Below are positions 41,999-51,335 of a DNA stretch of 64,000 nucleotides, one piece after another. The notes under the pieces are model-generated. The model did not search any database and had not been told where the DNA came from. It saw only the letters and a program-made list of their open reading frames with translations. The translations under genes and the position numbers were made by a program. Every line of letters begins with the position of its first letter. Position 1 is the first letter of the stretch. Source of the stretch: UBA5158 sp963692955 (GTDB taxonomy: Bacteria; Pseudomonadota; Gammaproteobacteria; DSM-16500); the NCBI GenBank assembly GCA_963692955.1, contig OY843587.1:868001-932000 (forward strand). The letters run 5' to 3'.

Positions 41999-44599
41999 AT
42001 GCGCATGGAAAAACTAACTAGTAAATTTCAACAAGCTTTGGGAGACGCCCAATCTCTCGCTCTTGGGCTTGATAACGCATTCATTGAACCCATTCATGTC
42101 ATGCTAGCGATGCTCGATCAAGAGGGTGGCAGTGTGCGCTCTGTGTTGAACGCTGCGAGTGTGAATGCGTCGCGCTTGCGTTCCGAATTAGATGGCGCCA
42201 TGCAACGGTTGCCGAAAGTGGAAGGCACGCGTGGCGAAATACATGTCTCTAACGATCTCAATCGGATTTTAAATCTCACCGATAAATTAGCGCAGCAGCG
42301 CAAAGACCAATTTATATCAAGCGAGCTGTTTTTATTAGCGGCGCTGGAAGACAATGGCGCGTTAAGCGATATGTTAAAAAAAGCCGGTGCTACGCAAGAA
42401 AATTTGGGAAAAGCCATAGACGCCGAACGAGGAGGCAAGCAAGTGGATGATGCTAACGCAGAAGATCAACGCCGCGCTTTAGAAAAATATACGATTGATT
42501 TAACCGCGCGCGCGGAAAAAAATAAACTCGATCCCGTCATCGGCCGCGACGCGGAAATCCGCCGTACGATTCAAGTCTTATTACGCCGCACGAAAAACAA
42601 TCCAGTGTTAATCGGTGAGCCCGGCGTCGGTAAAACCGCGATTGTCGAAGGTCTCGCGCAACGCATCGTCAACAAAGAAGTACCGGAAGGATTATTAGAT
42701 AAACGTCTGTTGGCGTTGGATATGGGCGCGTTAATCGCCGGCGCGAAATTCCGCGGCGAATTTGAAGAGCGTCTCAAAGCGGTCTTGAATGATTTATCGA
42801 AACAAGAAGGCCAAATTATTTTATTCATCGATGAAATCCACACTATGGTCGGCGCGGGCAAAGCCGAAGGCTCGATGGACGCGGGCAATATGTTAAAGCC
42901 CGCCCTCGCGCGCGGTGAATTACATTGCGTGGGCGCGACGACGCTGGATGAATACCGTAAATATATTGAAAAAGACGCGGCACTAGAGCGCCGCTTTCAA
43001 CGCATTTTAGTGGACGAACCGTCCGTCCCCGATACCATCGCCATTTTGCGCGGATTAAAAGAGCGTTATGAATTACATCACGGCGTGGAAATTACTGATT
43101 CCGCGTTAGTCGCGGCCGCCACGCTTTCAAACCGTTATATAGCCGACCGCCAATTACCTGATAAGGCTATCGATTTAATCGACGAAGCTGCTAGCAATAT
43201 CCGCATGGAGATTGATTCCAAACCGGAAGAATTAGAAAATTTAGACCGCCGCATCGTGCAATTAAAGATTGAGCGCGAAGCGTTGAAAAAAGAAACCGAC
43301 GACGGCTCGAAAAAACGTTTAGTCAAATTAGAAAAAGATTTAAGCGGCCTCGAAGAAAAAAATGCGAAGCTCACCGACATTTGGAAAAAAGAAAAAGCCA
43401 ATTTGCTCGGTGCGCAAACCATTATGGCGGAGTTAGAAAAAGCGCGCACCGAATTTGAAACCGCGCGCCGCGCCGGTGATTTGACGCACATGGCGGAATT
43501 GCAATACGCGCGCATCCCCGAATTAGAAAAGAAACTTTCCGTCGCCGTCGCCGCGGAAAATCAAGAGACCCAATTAGTCCGCAATAAAGTGACCGAAAAT
43601 GAAATCGCCGAAGTCGTTTCCAAGTGGACGCATATTCCGGTCGCGAAAATGTTAGAAGGTGAAAAAGAAAAATTGCTAAAAATGGAAGACGCGCTGCACA
43701 AGCGCATCATCGGCCAAAGCCAAGCGGTCACCGCCGTTTGCAACGCGATCCGCCGTACGCGCGCAGGCTTGTCCGATCCGAAACGGCCGATCGGTTCATT
43801 TTTATTTTTAGGCCCCACGGGCGTGGGCAAAACAGAATTATGTAAAGCGCTAGCTGAATATCTCTTTGATACCGAAGACTCGCTCGTGCGCATCGACATG
43901 TCCGAATTTATGGAAAAGCATTCCGTCGCCCGGTTAGTCGGCGCGCCGCCGGGTTATGTCGGTTATGAAGAAGGGGGTTATTTAACGGAATTGGTGCGCC
44001 GCAAACCTTACTCAGTGATTTTAATGGATGAAGTGGAAAAAGCGCATCCCGACGTTTTCAATATTCTCTTACAAGTATTAGACGATGGCCGCTTGACTGA
44101 CAGCCAAGGACGCACCGTGGATTTTCGCAATACGATTATCGTCATGACGTCCAATTTAGGTTCTGACTTAATCCAAGAAATTTCTGAAACCGGCGATTAT
44201 TTCGCGATGAAAGATGCGGTATTAGGTGTAGTCAATAAACATTTCCGCCCTGAATTTATGAACCGCATCGATGAAGTCGTCGTCTTCCATCCGTTAGATA
44301 AAAAACAAATCCGTCATATCGCCGACTTGCAAATTAATCATTTACGCTCGCGCCTAGCGGAACGCGAATTAGGTTTGAATGTTTCGAATGAAGCGTTGGA
44401 TTATTTGGCAGCTAGCGGTTATGATCCTGTTTATGGAGCAAGACCATTAAAACGCGCCGTGCAGCAACACATCGAAAATCCTCTTGCCCAAGAAATATTG
44501 TCTGGTAAATTCAGCGCGGGCGATACGGTTTCAATAAATGTTAAAAAGGGCCGATTAGATTTTTCTAAGGCGACAACAAGTTTGAGTCAGCAAACATAA
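41999..44599 (+). CDS. clpB: disaggregase chaperone ClpB
   Basis: 866 residues, full length. The Clp N-domain (1-150) is followed by AAA+ domain 1 with Walker A GEPGVGKT and Walker B LFIDEIHTMVGAG, then the long M-domain coiled coil (about 400-530), and AAA+ domain 2 with GPTGVGKTE and VILMDEVEKAHPDV. The C-terminus ends in the oligomerisation domain. It threads aggregated proteins with DnaK. AGAGGT lies 8 bases before the ATG. The uspA gene follows after 12 bases. Confidence 0.97.
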   Translation: MRMEKLTSKFQQALGDAQSLALGLDNAFIEPIHVMLAMLDQEGGSVRSVLNAASVNASRLRSELDGAMQRLPKVEGTRGEIHVSNDLNRILNLTDKLAQQRKDQFISSELFLLAALEDNGALSDMLKKAGATQENLGKAIDAERGGKQVDDANAEDQRRALEKYTIDLTARAEKNKLDPVIGRDAEIRRTIQVLLRRTKNNPVLIGEPGVGKTAIVEGLAQRIVNKEVPEGLLDKRLLALDMGALIAGAKFRGEFEERLKAVLNDLSKQEGQIILFIDEIHTMVGAGKAEGSMDAGNMLKPALARGELHCVGATTLDEYRKYIEKDAALERRFQRILVDEPSVPDTIAILRGLKERYELHHGVEITDSALVAAATLSNRYIADRQLPDKAIDLIDEAASNIRMEIDSKPEELENLDRRIVQLKIEREALKKETDDGSKKRLVKLEKDLSGLEEKNAKLTDIWKKEKANLLGAQTIMAELEKARTEFETARRAGDLTHMAELQYARIPELEKKLSVAVAAENQETQLVRNKVTENEIAEVVSKWTHIPVAKMLEGEKEKLLKMEDALHKRIIGQSQAVTAVCNAIRRTRAGLSDPKRPIGSFLFLGPTGVGKTELCKALAEYLFDTEDSLVRIDMSEFMEKHSVARLVGAPPGYVGYEEGGYLTELVRRKPYSVILMDEVEKAHPDVFNILLQVLDDGRLTDSQGRTVDFRNTIIVMTSNLGSDLIQEISETGDYFAMKDAVLGVVNKHFRPEFMNRIDEVVVFHPLDKKQIRHIADLQINHLRSRLAERELGLNVSNEALDYLAASGYDPVYGARPLKRAVQQHIENPLAQEILSGKFSAGDTVSINVKKGRLDFSKATTSLSQQT

Positions 44600-44611
44600 A
44601 GGAAGCGCATA

Positions 44612-45034
44612 ATGTATAAACATATTTTATTTGCCACGGATTTAACGGATGAAACTGACTACATAGTCAATAAAGTGCAAACCTTACGAAGTTTTACCAA
44701 CGCAAAATTAAGTTTGGTTCACATCGTCGAACCCATGCCTGGTTATAGCTATGCCTATCTAGGGATTGAAGACATCGAAGGCCAACTGATTGAAGAAGCG
44801 CGTGAAGCGTTAACAAAATTAGGCGGCAAATTAGCCGTCGAGCGTAATGACCAGTGGATTGAAGTCGGCCCAACCAAATCCAAAATTTTAAAAGTCGCCA
44901 GCGAAATCGGCGCGGACTTAATCATTTGCGGTAGCCACGGCCGGCATGGTTTATCGCTCTTGTTAGGTTCCACCGCGAATGCGATTTTACACGGCGCCCA
45001 TTGCGACGTGTTGACGGTGCGCTTGCCGAGTTAA
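44612..45034 (+). CDS. universal stress protein (UspA family)
   Basis: 140 residues. It starts MYKHILFATDLTDETDY. The ATP-binding pattern G-x2-G-x9-G-(S/T) is seen in the GSHGRHGLSLLLGSTANAIL segment, so it probably belongs to the nucleotide-binding subgroup. It is a cytoplasmic stress-endurance protein. Being 12 bases after clpB and ahead of a strong terminator, it is likely co-transcribed from the heat-shock-type promoter. Confidence 0.93.
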   Translation: MYKHILFATDLTDETDYIVNKVQTLRSFTNAKLSLVHIVEPMPGYSYAYLGIEDIEGQLIEEAREALTKLGGKLAVERNDQWIEVGPTKSKILKVASEIGADLIICGSHGRHGLSLLLGSTANAILHGAHCDVLTVRLPS

Positions 45035-45036
45035 CA

Positions 45037-45069
45037 AAAAAATCCCTGAGAAAAACAGGGATTTTTTAT
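45037..45069 (+). terminator. rho-independent terminator of clpB-usp
   Basis: A perfect 12-bp stem, AAAAAATCCCTG and CAGGGATTTTTT with a 7-base A-rich loop, three bases after the stop. It works in either direction by sequence. Confidence 0.92.
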
Positions 45070-45153
45070 TTAATTTACTTCATTCCCGCATACAGATAGA
45101 ATCCTCCCCTCTATAAAAAAATCTATTGCTCTGTGCAATAAAGGATATATGTT

Positions 45154-46224
45154 GTGCGTTTTGTTAACTTTAAAAAATTATTTACCGCGAGTGCGGTGCT
45201 CATTTCAATCGCTGGTGCTAGCTTCAGCTACGCTGAAACGGTTGATAATTCACAAGTTGTTTCTGATCAAACAATAACTAATGACGCTGCGGCAGAAACT
45301 CCGGTCACGCCGCCAGTCGTCAAACATACACATCATCATCATGTTGCTCAAGTGCCCCAGAAACGCCAAACCGTAGCGGAATTTGGCGCACAAAAAATCA
45401 ACGACGATAAACATAACCAATCCTTGCAAGGCAGCCCCGTTGTCGCCCGCGCTTCGGAAGAAAACCGGATTTTAGAAAATCCATTTTCAATTGCGTTCTA
45501 TAAACCAACGTATGTCTTGCCATACTATTACACCAGAATGCCAGACAACGCCGTCTACCAGGGTGAAACGCCGCAAGGGGAATCGTTGAAGAAGTCGGAA
45601 GTGAAATATCAATTAAGTTTTAAGGTGCCGATTTGGCATCGAATTTTTAACTTACCTTCGACGCTATTTTTTGCTTATACGCAATTATCTTATTGGCAGC
45701 TCTACGACAAGTCGGCGTTTTTTAGAGAAACGGACTATGAGCCTGAAGCATTTTTAGCGAATGAAGTAAATTTACATTTGTTTGGTAACTGGCACATAAA
45801 CTTTTTAAATTTAGGCGCGGTGCATCAATCCAACGGCTTCGGTGGTTCTTTGGAACGTAGTTGGAACCGAATGTATTTCAACGCGATCGCGTCGAATGAT
45901 AATTGGGTCATCAGCATTAGACCTTGGTATGTTTTTCATGACAGTACTTACGAACGGCAAAACCCCAACATGGCGAAATATTTAGGTCATGAACAAATTA
46001 CCTTAGCCTGCAAGTACTGGGGCCAAGTATTTACCTTGGAAGCGCGCAACGCCATCGAACATCACGGCCGTTATGCCGCGGCTACCGCGTCTTGGAGTTT
46101 CCCGATTACTAAACATTTTAATGGGTATTTGCAAGTGTTTAGCGGTTACGGTCAAAGCTTAATTGAATACAACCATCGCACCAACAGCGTCGGTGTGGGT
46201 ATCGCGTTGAGTAACTGGATTTAA
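45154..46224 (+). CDS. pldA: outer-membrane phospholipase A (PldA/OMPLA)
   Basis: 356 residues from GTG 45154, with AAAGGA upstream. The signal peptide ends ASFSYA. A linker with a His cluster (about residues 58-64) precedes the 12-strand barrel. The catalytic triad is in place: H224 and S226 (VHQSNGFGG) and N238 (RSWNRMYF), with the same 2- and 14-residue spacing as E. coli H142/S144/N156. It hydrolyses phospholipids that reach the outer leaflet and may aid lysis or escape in host-associated bacteria. The N-terminal extension before the barrel is long. Confidence 0.93.
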   Translation: MRFVNFKKLFTASAVLISIAGASFSYAETVDNSQVVSDQTITNDAAAETPVTPPVVKHTHHHHVAQVPQKRQTVAEFGAQKINDDKHNQSLQGSPVVARASEENRILENPFSIAFYKPTYVLPYYYTRMPDNAVYQGETPQGESLKKSEVKYQLSFKVPIWHRIFNLPSTLFFAYTQLSYWQLYDKSAFFRETDYEPEAFLANEVNLHLFGNWHINFLNLGAVHQSNGFGGSLERSWNRMYFNAIASNDNWVISIRPWYVFHDSTYERQNPNMAKYLGHEQITLACKYWGQVFTLEARNAIEHHGRYAAATASWSFPITKHFNGYLQVFSGYGQSLIEYNHRTNSVGVGIALSNWI

Positions 46225-46253
46225 AAATTTGATTTTTCGATAGCTTGAATTAC

Positions 46254-46296
46254 CTTAAGACGTGAATTTTCATAACTTCCGTCTTAAGATTTATTT
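46254..46296 (+). terminator. terminator-like hairpin after pldA
   Basis: CTTAAGACG (46254-46262) pairs with CGTCTTAAG (46280-46288), and ATTTATTT follows. Inside the 17-base loop GAA/TTC can extend the stem with a bulge. Confidence 0.55.
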
Positions 46297-46443
46297 AACA
46301 AACAAAAATCCATTCAGCATTTAAATGATTTTCTCCGCCGGTTACAATCACAATCCTCGGCAGAAGACTTAATACCAATCTTACAAGGCTTCGCTGAATT
46401 TGCTTTACAAACAAAGCAACGCGAGACGGCAAAAATAATTTCA

Positions 46444-47601
46444 ATGTTTAACAGCCAAGCACGCCTAGACATCAACATTCCTACCGCGAGTTATTGGTTA
46501 GCAAAATCAAGTTATATCATCGAAGATGAATTTTGTCCGACCGATAACGACAGAGCATTGACTTTATGGCACTTGAAACAATTTGATATGAAAGTATTTT
46601 CATCCCTTTTTCCAAAACAAAATAAAACAGTAAAAGACGCCGTGAAAAATATCAAAAATATTTTTCCGCAAACTAAAGAAAGCGATTTGATAAATCAAGC
46701 CGCGGCAACGCATGATTTATCGGTTGGGACGGTGCTGGCCCCCGCGTCATTGGAAAATGAAAACCGCATGCTGTTAGAAAGTCAAATAATGTTAATCATG
46801 AATTTTATCGAAGTAATTGAGATCGACGATAATAAAATTACCCGCATCAAATTGGGGATAGGAGTATTAATAGTTTTACTCTTAGCCGCAACGACGGGAA
46901 TTTTGTTTGCGTATGCAATACCGTTAGCGCAGCAAGAAAATTATGTCACTCATCATCTTTTTTATGACGAATTCAATGGAACTACCTGCGTGAAAATAAG
47001 TGGTGATGCTGGCGACCCTTGTAACAGCTTTTCACTAGTCATAGAATTTTGTAAAGATTTATGTGATCAATATCCTGATTTTGTTGCTGAGTGCGGATAT
47101 TTAATTGGTGCGATAATAGGTCTTGCTGCGACGGGACTGACTGCTATGGGTTTATGTATGGAGGGAATCTATGATAACCGTTTTGATTTGGCTTCTGACA
47201 AAGCAAAAGAGTTGGCTAGAATAGGTTTTGGAAGTGAAGCTGTTCCTGTAGCTTTTTTTGGAACGGATCATAAGGCATATATTTATAAAATAGTTAAAGC
47301 TACAAAAGTAGCATTGAGTATCAGGCAAAATGAACATGAAAAACTACTAAAACCCGCTGTTATGACTATCACTGTAGTGGATGAAGATTCTGATGATGAA
47401 AAGGAAGAAAATAGCGAAGAAAAAAATGCAGCTAACGAGGCTTATCAATTAGTAATGAACAGTCCACCAGATAGGTACAATAGCATGCATAGTCTTTGGA
47501 AGCGCACGCCATCATCTTTTAACGATGCAGTTGCGCCATTATTAGGAATCGATGATGAGGCAGATGATGAAGCTAGTTTTACCCGAGCAAATTCATTGTA
47601 A
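46444..47601 (+). CDS. unknown membrane protein, 5' end doubtful
   Basis: 385 residues from ATG 46444, which has no ribosome-binding site. The same frame stays open and protein-like for about 50 codons upstream (around 46290-46443; it includes GFAEFALQTKQRETAKIIS), but without ATG, GTG or TTG. The true start may be lost or frameshifted. Two membrane helices are predicted (about 140-160 and 217-238) around a Cys-containing loop (CVKISGDAGDPCNSF, FCKDLCDQY). The C-terminal cytosolic part is acidic. No family recognised; it looks like the other accessory membrane proteins here. Confidence 0.5.
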   Translation: MFNSQARLDINIPTASYWLAKSSYIIEDEFCPTDNDRALTLWHLKQFDMKVFSSLFPKQNKTVKDAVKNIKNIFPQTKESDLINQAAATHDLSVGTVLAPASLENENRMLLESQIMLIMNFIEVIEIDDNKITRIKLGIGVLIVLLLAATTGILFAYAIPLAQQENYVTHHLFYDEFNGTTCVKISGDAGDPCNSFSLVIEFCKDLCDQYPDFVAECGYLIGAIIGLAATGLTAMGLCMEGIYDNRFDLASDKAKELARIGFGSEAVPVAFFGTDHKAYIYKIVKATKVALSIRQNEHEKLLKPAVMTITVVDEDSDDEKEENSEEKNAANEAYQLVMNSPPDRYNSMHSLWKRTPSSFNDAVAPLLGIDDEADDEASFTRANSL

Positions 47602-47680
47602 ATGCCAATGAACCATTTCATTCACACTGGCGGCAGCGTTGCGCTGCTTGCCTATGTTGATGAGTTTTAGTGAGAAGCTA

Positions 47681-47854
47681 TTAAGTTGTTTTCGCCACTT
47701 TTGTAAAAACGACTTTAACTTCTCTCACAGTTCCAGGCGGCGCCAATAATCCTTCTTCTTCGGTGTTCGAAACGGCTGTTTCACATTCAGGTGTTTTACC
47801 TAACAGATTCGCAAAGTAGGAAGTCTGGCGCTGAAGACTGGATTTAAAAGAATT
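47681..47854 (-). pseudogene. probable C-terminal remnant of a lost gene
   Basis: In the 314-base gap before sodB, one reverse frame stays open for ~57 codons and reads like a protein C-terminus: SYFANLLGKTPECETAVSN, then EEEGLLAPPGTVREVKVVF and a stop at 47681. It has no start codon and is cut off by a stop at 47855-47857. No family is recognised. The rest of the gap holds only an inverted repeat. Confidence 0.35.
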
Positions 47855-47876
47855 TTATTAGCAATGGGATGTATTT

Positions 47877-47908
47877 TCACCTCTCCCTTATGAGTAAGAG
47901 AGAGGTGA
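47877..47908. repeat. inverted repeat between remnant and sodB
   Basis: TCACCTCTC and GAGAGGTGA enclose a further CTTA/TAAG pairing, giving a long hairpin 8 bases past the sodB stop. There is no T-run on the sodB strand, so it is either a weak terminator, an mRNA-stabilising stem or a dispersed repeat. Confidence 0.5.
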
Positions 47909-47915
47909 TGTGAGC

Positions 47916-48491
47916 CTAGCCAAACTTCTTTTCAACAAATTCCCAATTAACTAAATCCCAAAACTTTTCGACATAGTCAGGTCTTGCGTTACGGTAATCG
48001 ATGTAATAAGCATGTTCCCAAACATCGCAGGTTAATAACGCTTCTTTGCCTTGCGTCATCGGTGTGCCGGCGTTTGAGGTACTGAGCAAATCCACCGAGC
48101 CGTCGGCATCTTTCACTAACCAACCCCAGCCTGAACCAAACGTATTGACGGCCAGTTCACTGAATTGCTTTTTGAAAGTATCGAAATCGCCGAATTTTTT
48201 CTTAATCGCATCCGCCAATTTGCCACTGGGTTTTTTACTGCTGTCCGGCGTCATGCAATGCCAGTAAAAAGTATGGTTCCACACTTGCGCCGCGTTATTA
48301 AAAATACCGCCGCTGGATTTTTTAATGATGTCTTCAAGCGGTTGGTTTTCGAATTCTGTGCCGGGGATTAATTTATTTAATTTATCGACGTATGCTTTGT
48401 GATGCTTACCATAGTGATACTCCAACGTTTCCTTCGAAATAACCGGCTCCAACGCGTCCATAGGATAAGGCAATTTTGGCAGTTCTATCAT
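47916..48491 (-). CDS. sodB: superoxide dismutase, Fe type
   Basis: 191 residues. Metal ligands H26, H73, D156 and H160 (DVWEHAYYIDYRN) are at the same numbers as in E. coli SodB. Fe-type landmarks include AQVWNHTFYWHCM and FGSGWGWLV. There is no signal peptide, so it acts in the cytoplasm, dismuting superoxide. GGAG lies upstream of the ATG. It follows map on the same strand with a 30-base gap. Confidence 0.95.
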   Translation of the reverse strand: MIELPKLPYPMDALEPVISKETLEYHYGKHHKAYVDKLNKLIPGTEFENQPLEDIIKKSSGGIFNNAAQVWNHTFYWHCMTPDSSKKPSGKLADAIKKKFGDFDTFKKQFSELAVNTFGSGWGWLVKDADGSVDLLSTSNAGTPMTQGKEALLTCDVWEHAYYIDYRNARPDYVEKFWDLVNWEFVEKKFG

Positions 48492-48521
48492 GCGATATTC
48501 TCCATTTTTTTATATATAAAT

Positions 48522-49301
48522 TTAAAAACTTTCTTCCGTTCTTTTAGTTAAAACTTCATGGCCGTTTGGCGTGACCAAGATAGTATGCTCCCATTGCGCC
48601 GAAAGACTATGATCTTTCGTCACCACCGTCCATTCATCCGGCAATAATTTCACGAAGCGCTTGCCGGCGTTAATCATCGGCTCGATTGTGAAAATCATGC
48701 CTGCTTTAAATTCTTCACCTGTGCCGGCGATCCCATAATGCAACACATTCGGCGCGTCATGAAAAATACTGCCGATACCATGGCCGCAATACTCGCGCAC
48801 CACGGTAAAGCGCTGGGCTTCCGCCATTTGTTGGATCGCAGCGCCAATATCGCCAAAATGATTGCCGGGTTTTACTTGCTCGATGCCGGCGTAGAGACAT
48901 TCTTGCGTGACTTTGACGAGTCGGTCGGCCAATACACTGGTTTTACCGACGCAAAACATTTTACTGGTGTCGCCGTGATAACCGTCTTTCAACACGGTCA
49001 CGTCGACATTGATGATGTCCCCGTCTTTCAGCTTCTTAGGGCCAGGGATACCGTGACACACTTGGTGGTTAACAGATGTACAAATAGATTTGGGAAAACC
49101 CAAATAATTCAAGGGCGCGGGGATGGCTTTTTGGGTGTTAACAATATAATCGTGACAAATATCATTTAATTCATCGGTAGTGATGCCAGCCTTAACGTAA
49201 GGTGTTATCATTTCCAATACTTCAGCGCCTAAGCGTCCCGAAACACGCATTTTCTCGATTTCATCAGATTTTTTAATAGTAATTTGCGAGTTTTCTGGCA
49301 T
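48522..49301 (-). CDS. map: methionine aminopeptidase, type I
   Basis: 259 residues. The pita-bread fold is indicated by ICTSVNHQVCHGIPGPKKL, the metal-binding DVTVLKDGYHGDTS, the YCGHGIGSIFHDAPNVLHYG segment, FTIEPMI and the last Glu ligand in WEHTILVTPNG. It removes initiator Met after deformylation. It is divergent from rpsB, the usual gammaproteobacterial arrangement, and shares its upstream region with the S2 leader. Confidence 0.97.
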   Translation of the reverse strand: MPENSQITIKKSDEIEKMRVSGRLGAEVLEMITPYVKAGITTDELNDICHDYIVNTQKAIPAPLNYLGFPKSICTSVNHQVCHGIPGPKKLKDGDIINVDVTVLKDGYHGDTSKMFCVGKTSVLADRLVKVTQECLYAGIEQVKPGNHFGDIGAAIQQMAEAQRFTVVREYCGHGIGSIFHDAPNVLHYGIAGTGEEFKAGMIFTIEPMINAGKRFVKLLPDEWTVVTKDHSLSAQWEHTILVTPNGHEVLTKRTEESF

Positions 49302-49436
49302 TAGATTGGCACATAATTATTGTTTGAAATAGGCCATCTATGGTATAAAGGCCAGTTTTAATTAGCAAATGAAATTTATGCCTAGCCATTACATTATGTA
49401 AGGCAGGAATTTAAACCCGCACACGTATCTTAACTA

Positions 49437-49523
49437 TCAGTTGGGTGCTTTCACCCCGCAAGGGCAAAGTAGGCTGATGGGATGCGTGGAGGCTTAACCC
49501 AACCATTAGAGGAAAGTAGAGTC
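49437..49523 (+). ncRNA. candidate rpsB leader (S2 autoregulatory mRNA element)
   Basis: GTTGGGT (49440-49446) can pair with ACCCAAC (49497-49503), enclosing AGGCTGATGGGATGCG and other conserved-looking blocks. An alternative local hairpin GGGTG-CTTT-CACCC uses the same 5' strand. E. coli rpsB-tsf is autoregulated by S2 through a conserved gammaproteobacterial 5' UTR. The position and folding fit, but homology is not proven here. Confidence 0.5.
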
Positions 49524-50309
49524 ATGAGTTTACCAGTTACCATGCGTGATATGTTAAAAGCCGGTGTTCACTTTGGACATCAGACCCGTTATTGGAACCC
49601 AAAAATGAGTTCTTACATTTACGGTTCGCGGAATAAAATTCACATTATCAATTTAGAAAAAACATTGCCTTTATTGCAAGACGCGTATAATTTCGTCGGC
49701 AAAATCGCTTCGAATAAAGGCAAAGTGTTATTTGTCGGCACCAAACCCGCGGCCCGCGACATCATCAAAGAAGAAGCGGAACGCTGCCGTATGCCGTACG
49801 TTAACCACCGTTGGTTAGGCGGCATGTTGACGAATTACAAAACTATCCGTCAATCCATCCGTCGTTTGAAAGAACTCGAAGCGATGTTTGATAAACAAAA
49901 CTTTGGCCGTCTCGTTAAAAAAGAAGTGTTAGAGCTCACCCGTGAAAAAGCCAAGCTGGAAAGAAGTTTAGGCGGGATTAAAAACATGGGCGGTTTACCC
50001 GACGCATTATTTATTATTGATGTCGGTCACGAAAATATCGCCATCGCGGAAGCGAACCGTTTAAGCATTCCGGTTATCGGCGTCGTCGACACCAATCACA
50101 GCCCGTTAAATATTAGCTATGTCATTCCTGGTAACGACGATTCCTTGCGCGCTATCAAGCTTTACACAAGCTGCATCGCTGAAGCCATTTTAGAAGGACG
50201 CGCAAGCAATCCTGATATCGCGGCCGCGGATGCGAATGCTGCTGCTGAAGCGATTGAAATTGAAACGCTTGAGACACCCGTCCCAGGCACAGATGAAAGC
50301 GAAGGTTAA
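49524..50309 (+). CDS. rpsB: ribosomal protein S2
   Basis: 261 residues from ATG 49524 after AGAGGAAAG; the frame extends further upstream but that part belongs to the leader. Signatures are MRDMLKAGVHFGHQTRYWNP, VNHRWLGGMLTNYKT and VGVVDTNHSPLNISYVIPGND-like text (here IGVVDTNHSPLNIS). The coiled-coil insert and a short acidic Ala/Glu tail are normal. It is a 30S component and first gene of the rpsB-tsf unit. Confidence 0.97.
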   Translation: MSLPVTMRDMLKAGVHFGHQTRYWNPKMSSYIYGSRNKIHIINLEKTLPLLQDAYNFVGKIASNKGKVLFVGTKPAARDIIKEEAERCRMPYVNHRWLGGMLTNYKTIRQSIRRLKELEAMFDKQNFGRLVKKEVLELTREKAKLERSLGGIKNMGGLPDALFIIDVGHENIAIAEANRLSIPVIGVVDTNHSPLNISYVIPGNDDSLRAIKLYTSCIAEAILEGRASNPDIAAADANAAAEAIEIETLETPVPGTDESEG

Positions 50310-50365
50310 GCCGTAAGGTTCTTTTTCTTTTAAAAACACTTCTTATCATCTCGTAAATAGTGAAT

Positions 50366-50391
50366 ACCGCGCACGCTTAACGTTGCGCGGT
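50366..50391 (+). terminator. hairpin between rpsB and tsf (attenuator-like)
   Basis: ACCGCGCA and TGCGCGGT with a 10-base centre. A GC-rich stem without a long T-run, in the rpsB-tsf gap. It could lower readthrough or protect the rpsB 3' end. Confidence 0.5.
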
Positions 50392-50447
50392 TTGCCTGAT
50401 CTAAGAAGCCGGTGATGAATTCCAGTTTTAGCAATGAGGTTATGGTT

Positions 50448-51335
50448 ATGACAGCAATTACTGCGGCACAAGTGAAAGAATTACGCGAACGTACTAACGT
50501 TGGCATGATGGAATGTAAAAAAGCGTTAGAAATCGCTGGCGGCGACATGGAGCTAGCGATCGAAGAATTACGCAAATCCGGCAAAGCGAAAGCCGATAAA
50601 AAATCCGGCCGCATAGCCGCCGAAGGTGTGGTGATGATCCGTCTGTCCACCGACAATAAACGCGCCGTGTTAATCGAAATCAATAGTGAAACGGATTTTG
50701 TCGCGCGCGATAAAAACTTTTTACAATTCGCGGAAGCCGTCGCGCAAACCGCGCTGGAAAATAATATCACCGACGTCGCCGTGTTAGCCGGCACGCTATT
50801 AAGCGGTGGTAACGCCACCGTGGAAGAAACCCGCGCTGGTTTAGTCGCTAAAGTCGGCGAAAACATTAGCGTGCGCCGTATCTTATTGACGGACAGCGAT
50901 GCCGCCAGCGTCGGTACGTATTTACATGGCAACCGCATTGGCGTTTTCGTCGAATTAGATGTCGATAACAAAGAATTAGCGAAAGACATTGCGATGCACA
51001 TCGCCGCCAGCAAACCATTAGTGGTAGCGCCGGAAGATGTACCCGCTGATTTAGTCGCGAAAGAAAAAGAAATTTGCATGGCGCAATCCGCTTCTAGCGG
51101 CAAGCCGCAAGAAATCATCGAAAAAATGGTCGCCGGCCGCTTGAAAAAATTCCTCGACGAAATTAGTCTCATGGGTCAGCCGTTCGTGAAAGACCCCGAC
51201 ACCACGGTCTCGGCTCTACTCAATAAAAACCGCGCGAAAGTATTGTCGTTCGGCCGCTTCGAAGTCGGCGAAGGCATTGAGAAAGAAAAGGAAGATTTTG
51301 TCGAAGCTGTGATGTCACAAGTAAATAATGGCTAA
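50448..51335 (+). CDS. tsf: elongation factor Ts
   Basis: 295 residues from ATG 50448, which has GAGGT 7 bases upstream; upstream in-frame starts lack a site. The N-terminal UBA-like domain reads VKELRERTNVGMMECKKALE, followed by the EF-Tu-contacting TDFVARD motif and the dimerisation and C-terminal modules. It recharges EF-Tu. Its last bases overlap pyrH by 8. Confidence 0.97.
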   Translation: MTAITAAQVKELRERTNVGMMECKKALEIAGGDMELAIEELRKSGKAKADKKSGRIAAEGVVMIRLSTDNKRAVLIEINSETDFVARDKNFLQFAEAVAQTALENNITDVAVLAGTLLSGGNATVEETRAGLVAKVGENISVRRILLTDSDAASVGTYLHGNRIGVFVELDVDNKELAKDIAMHIAASKPLVVAPEDVPADLVAKEKEICMAQSASSGKPQEIIEKMVAGRLKKFLDEISLMGQPFVKDPDTTVSALLNKNRAKVLSFGRFEVGEGIEKEKEDFVEAVMSQVNNG

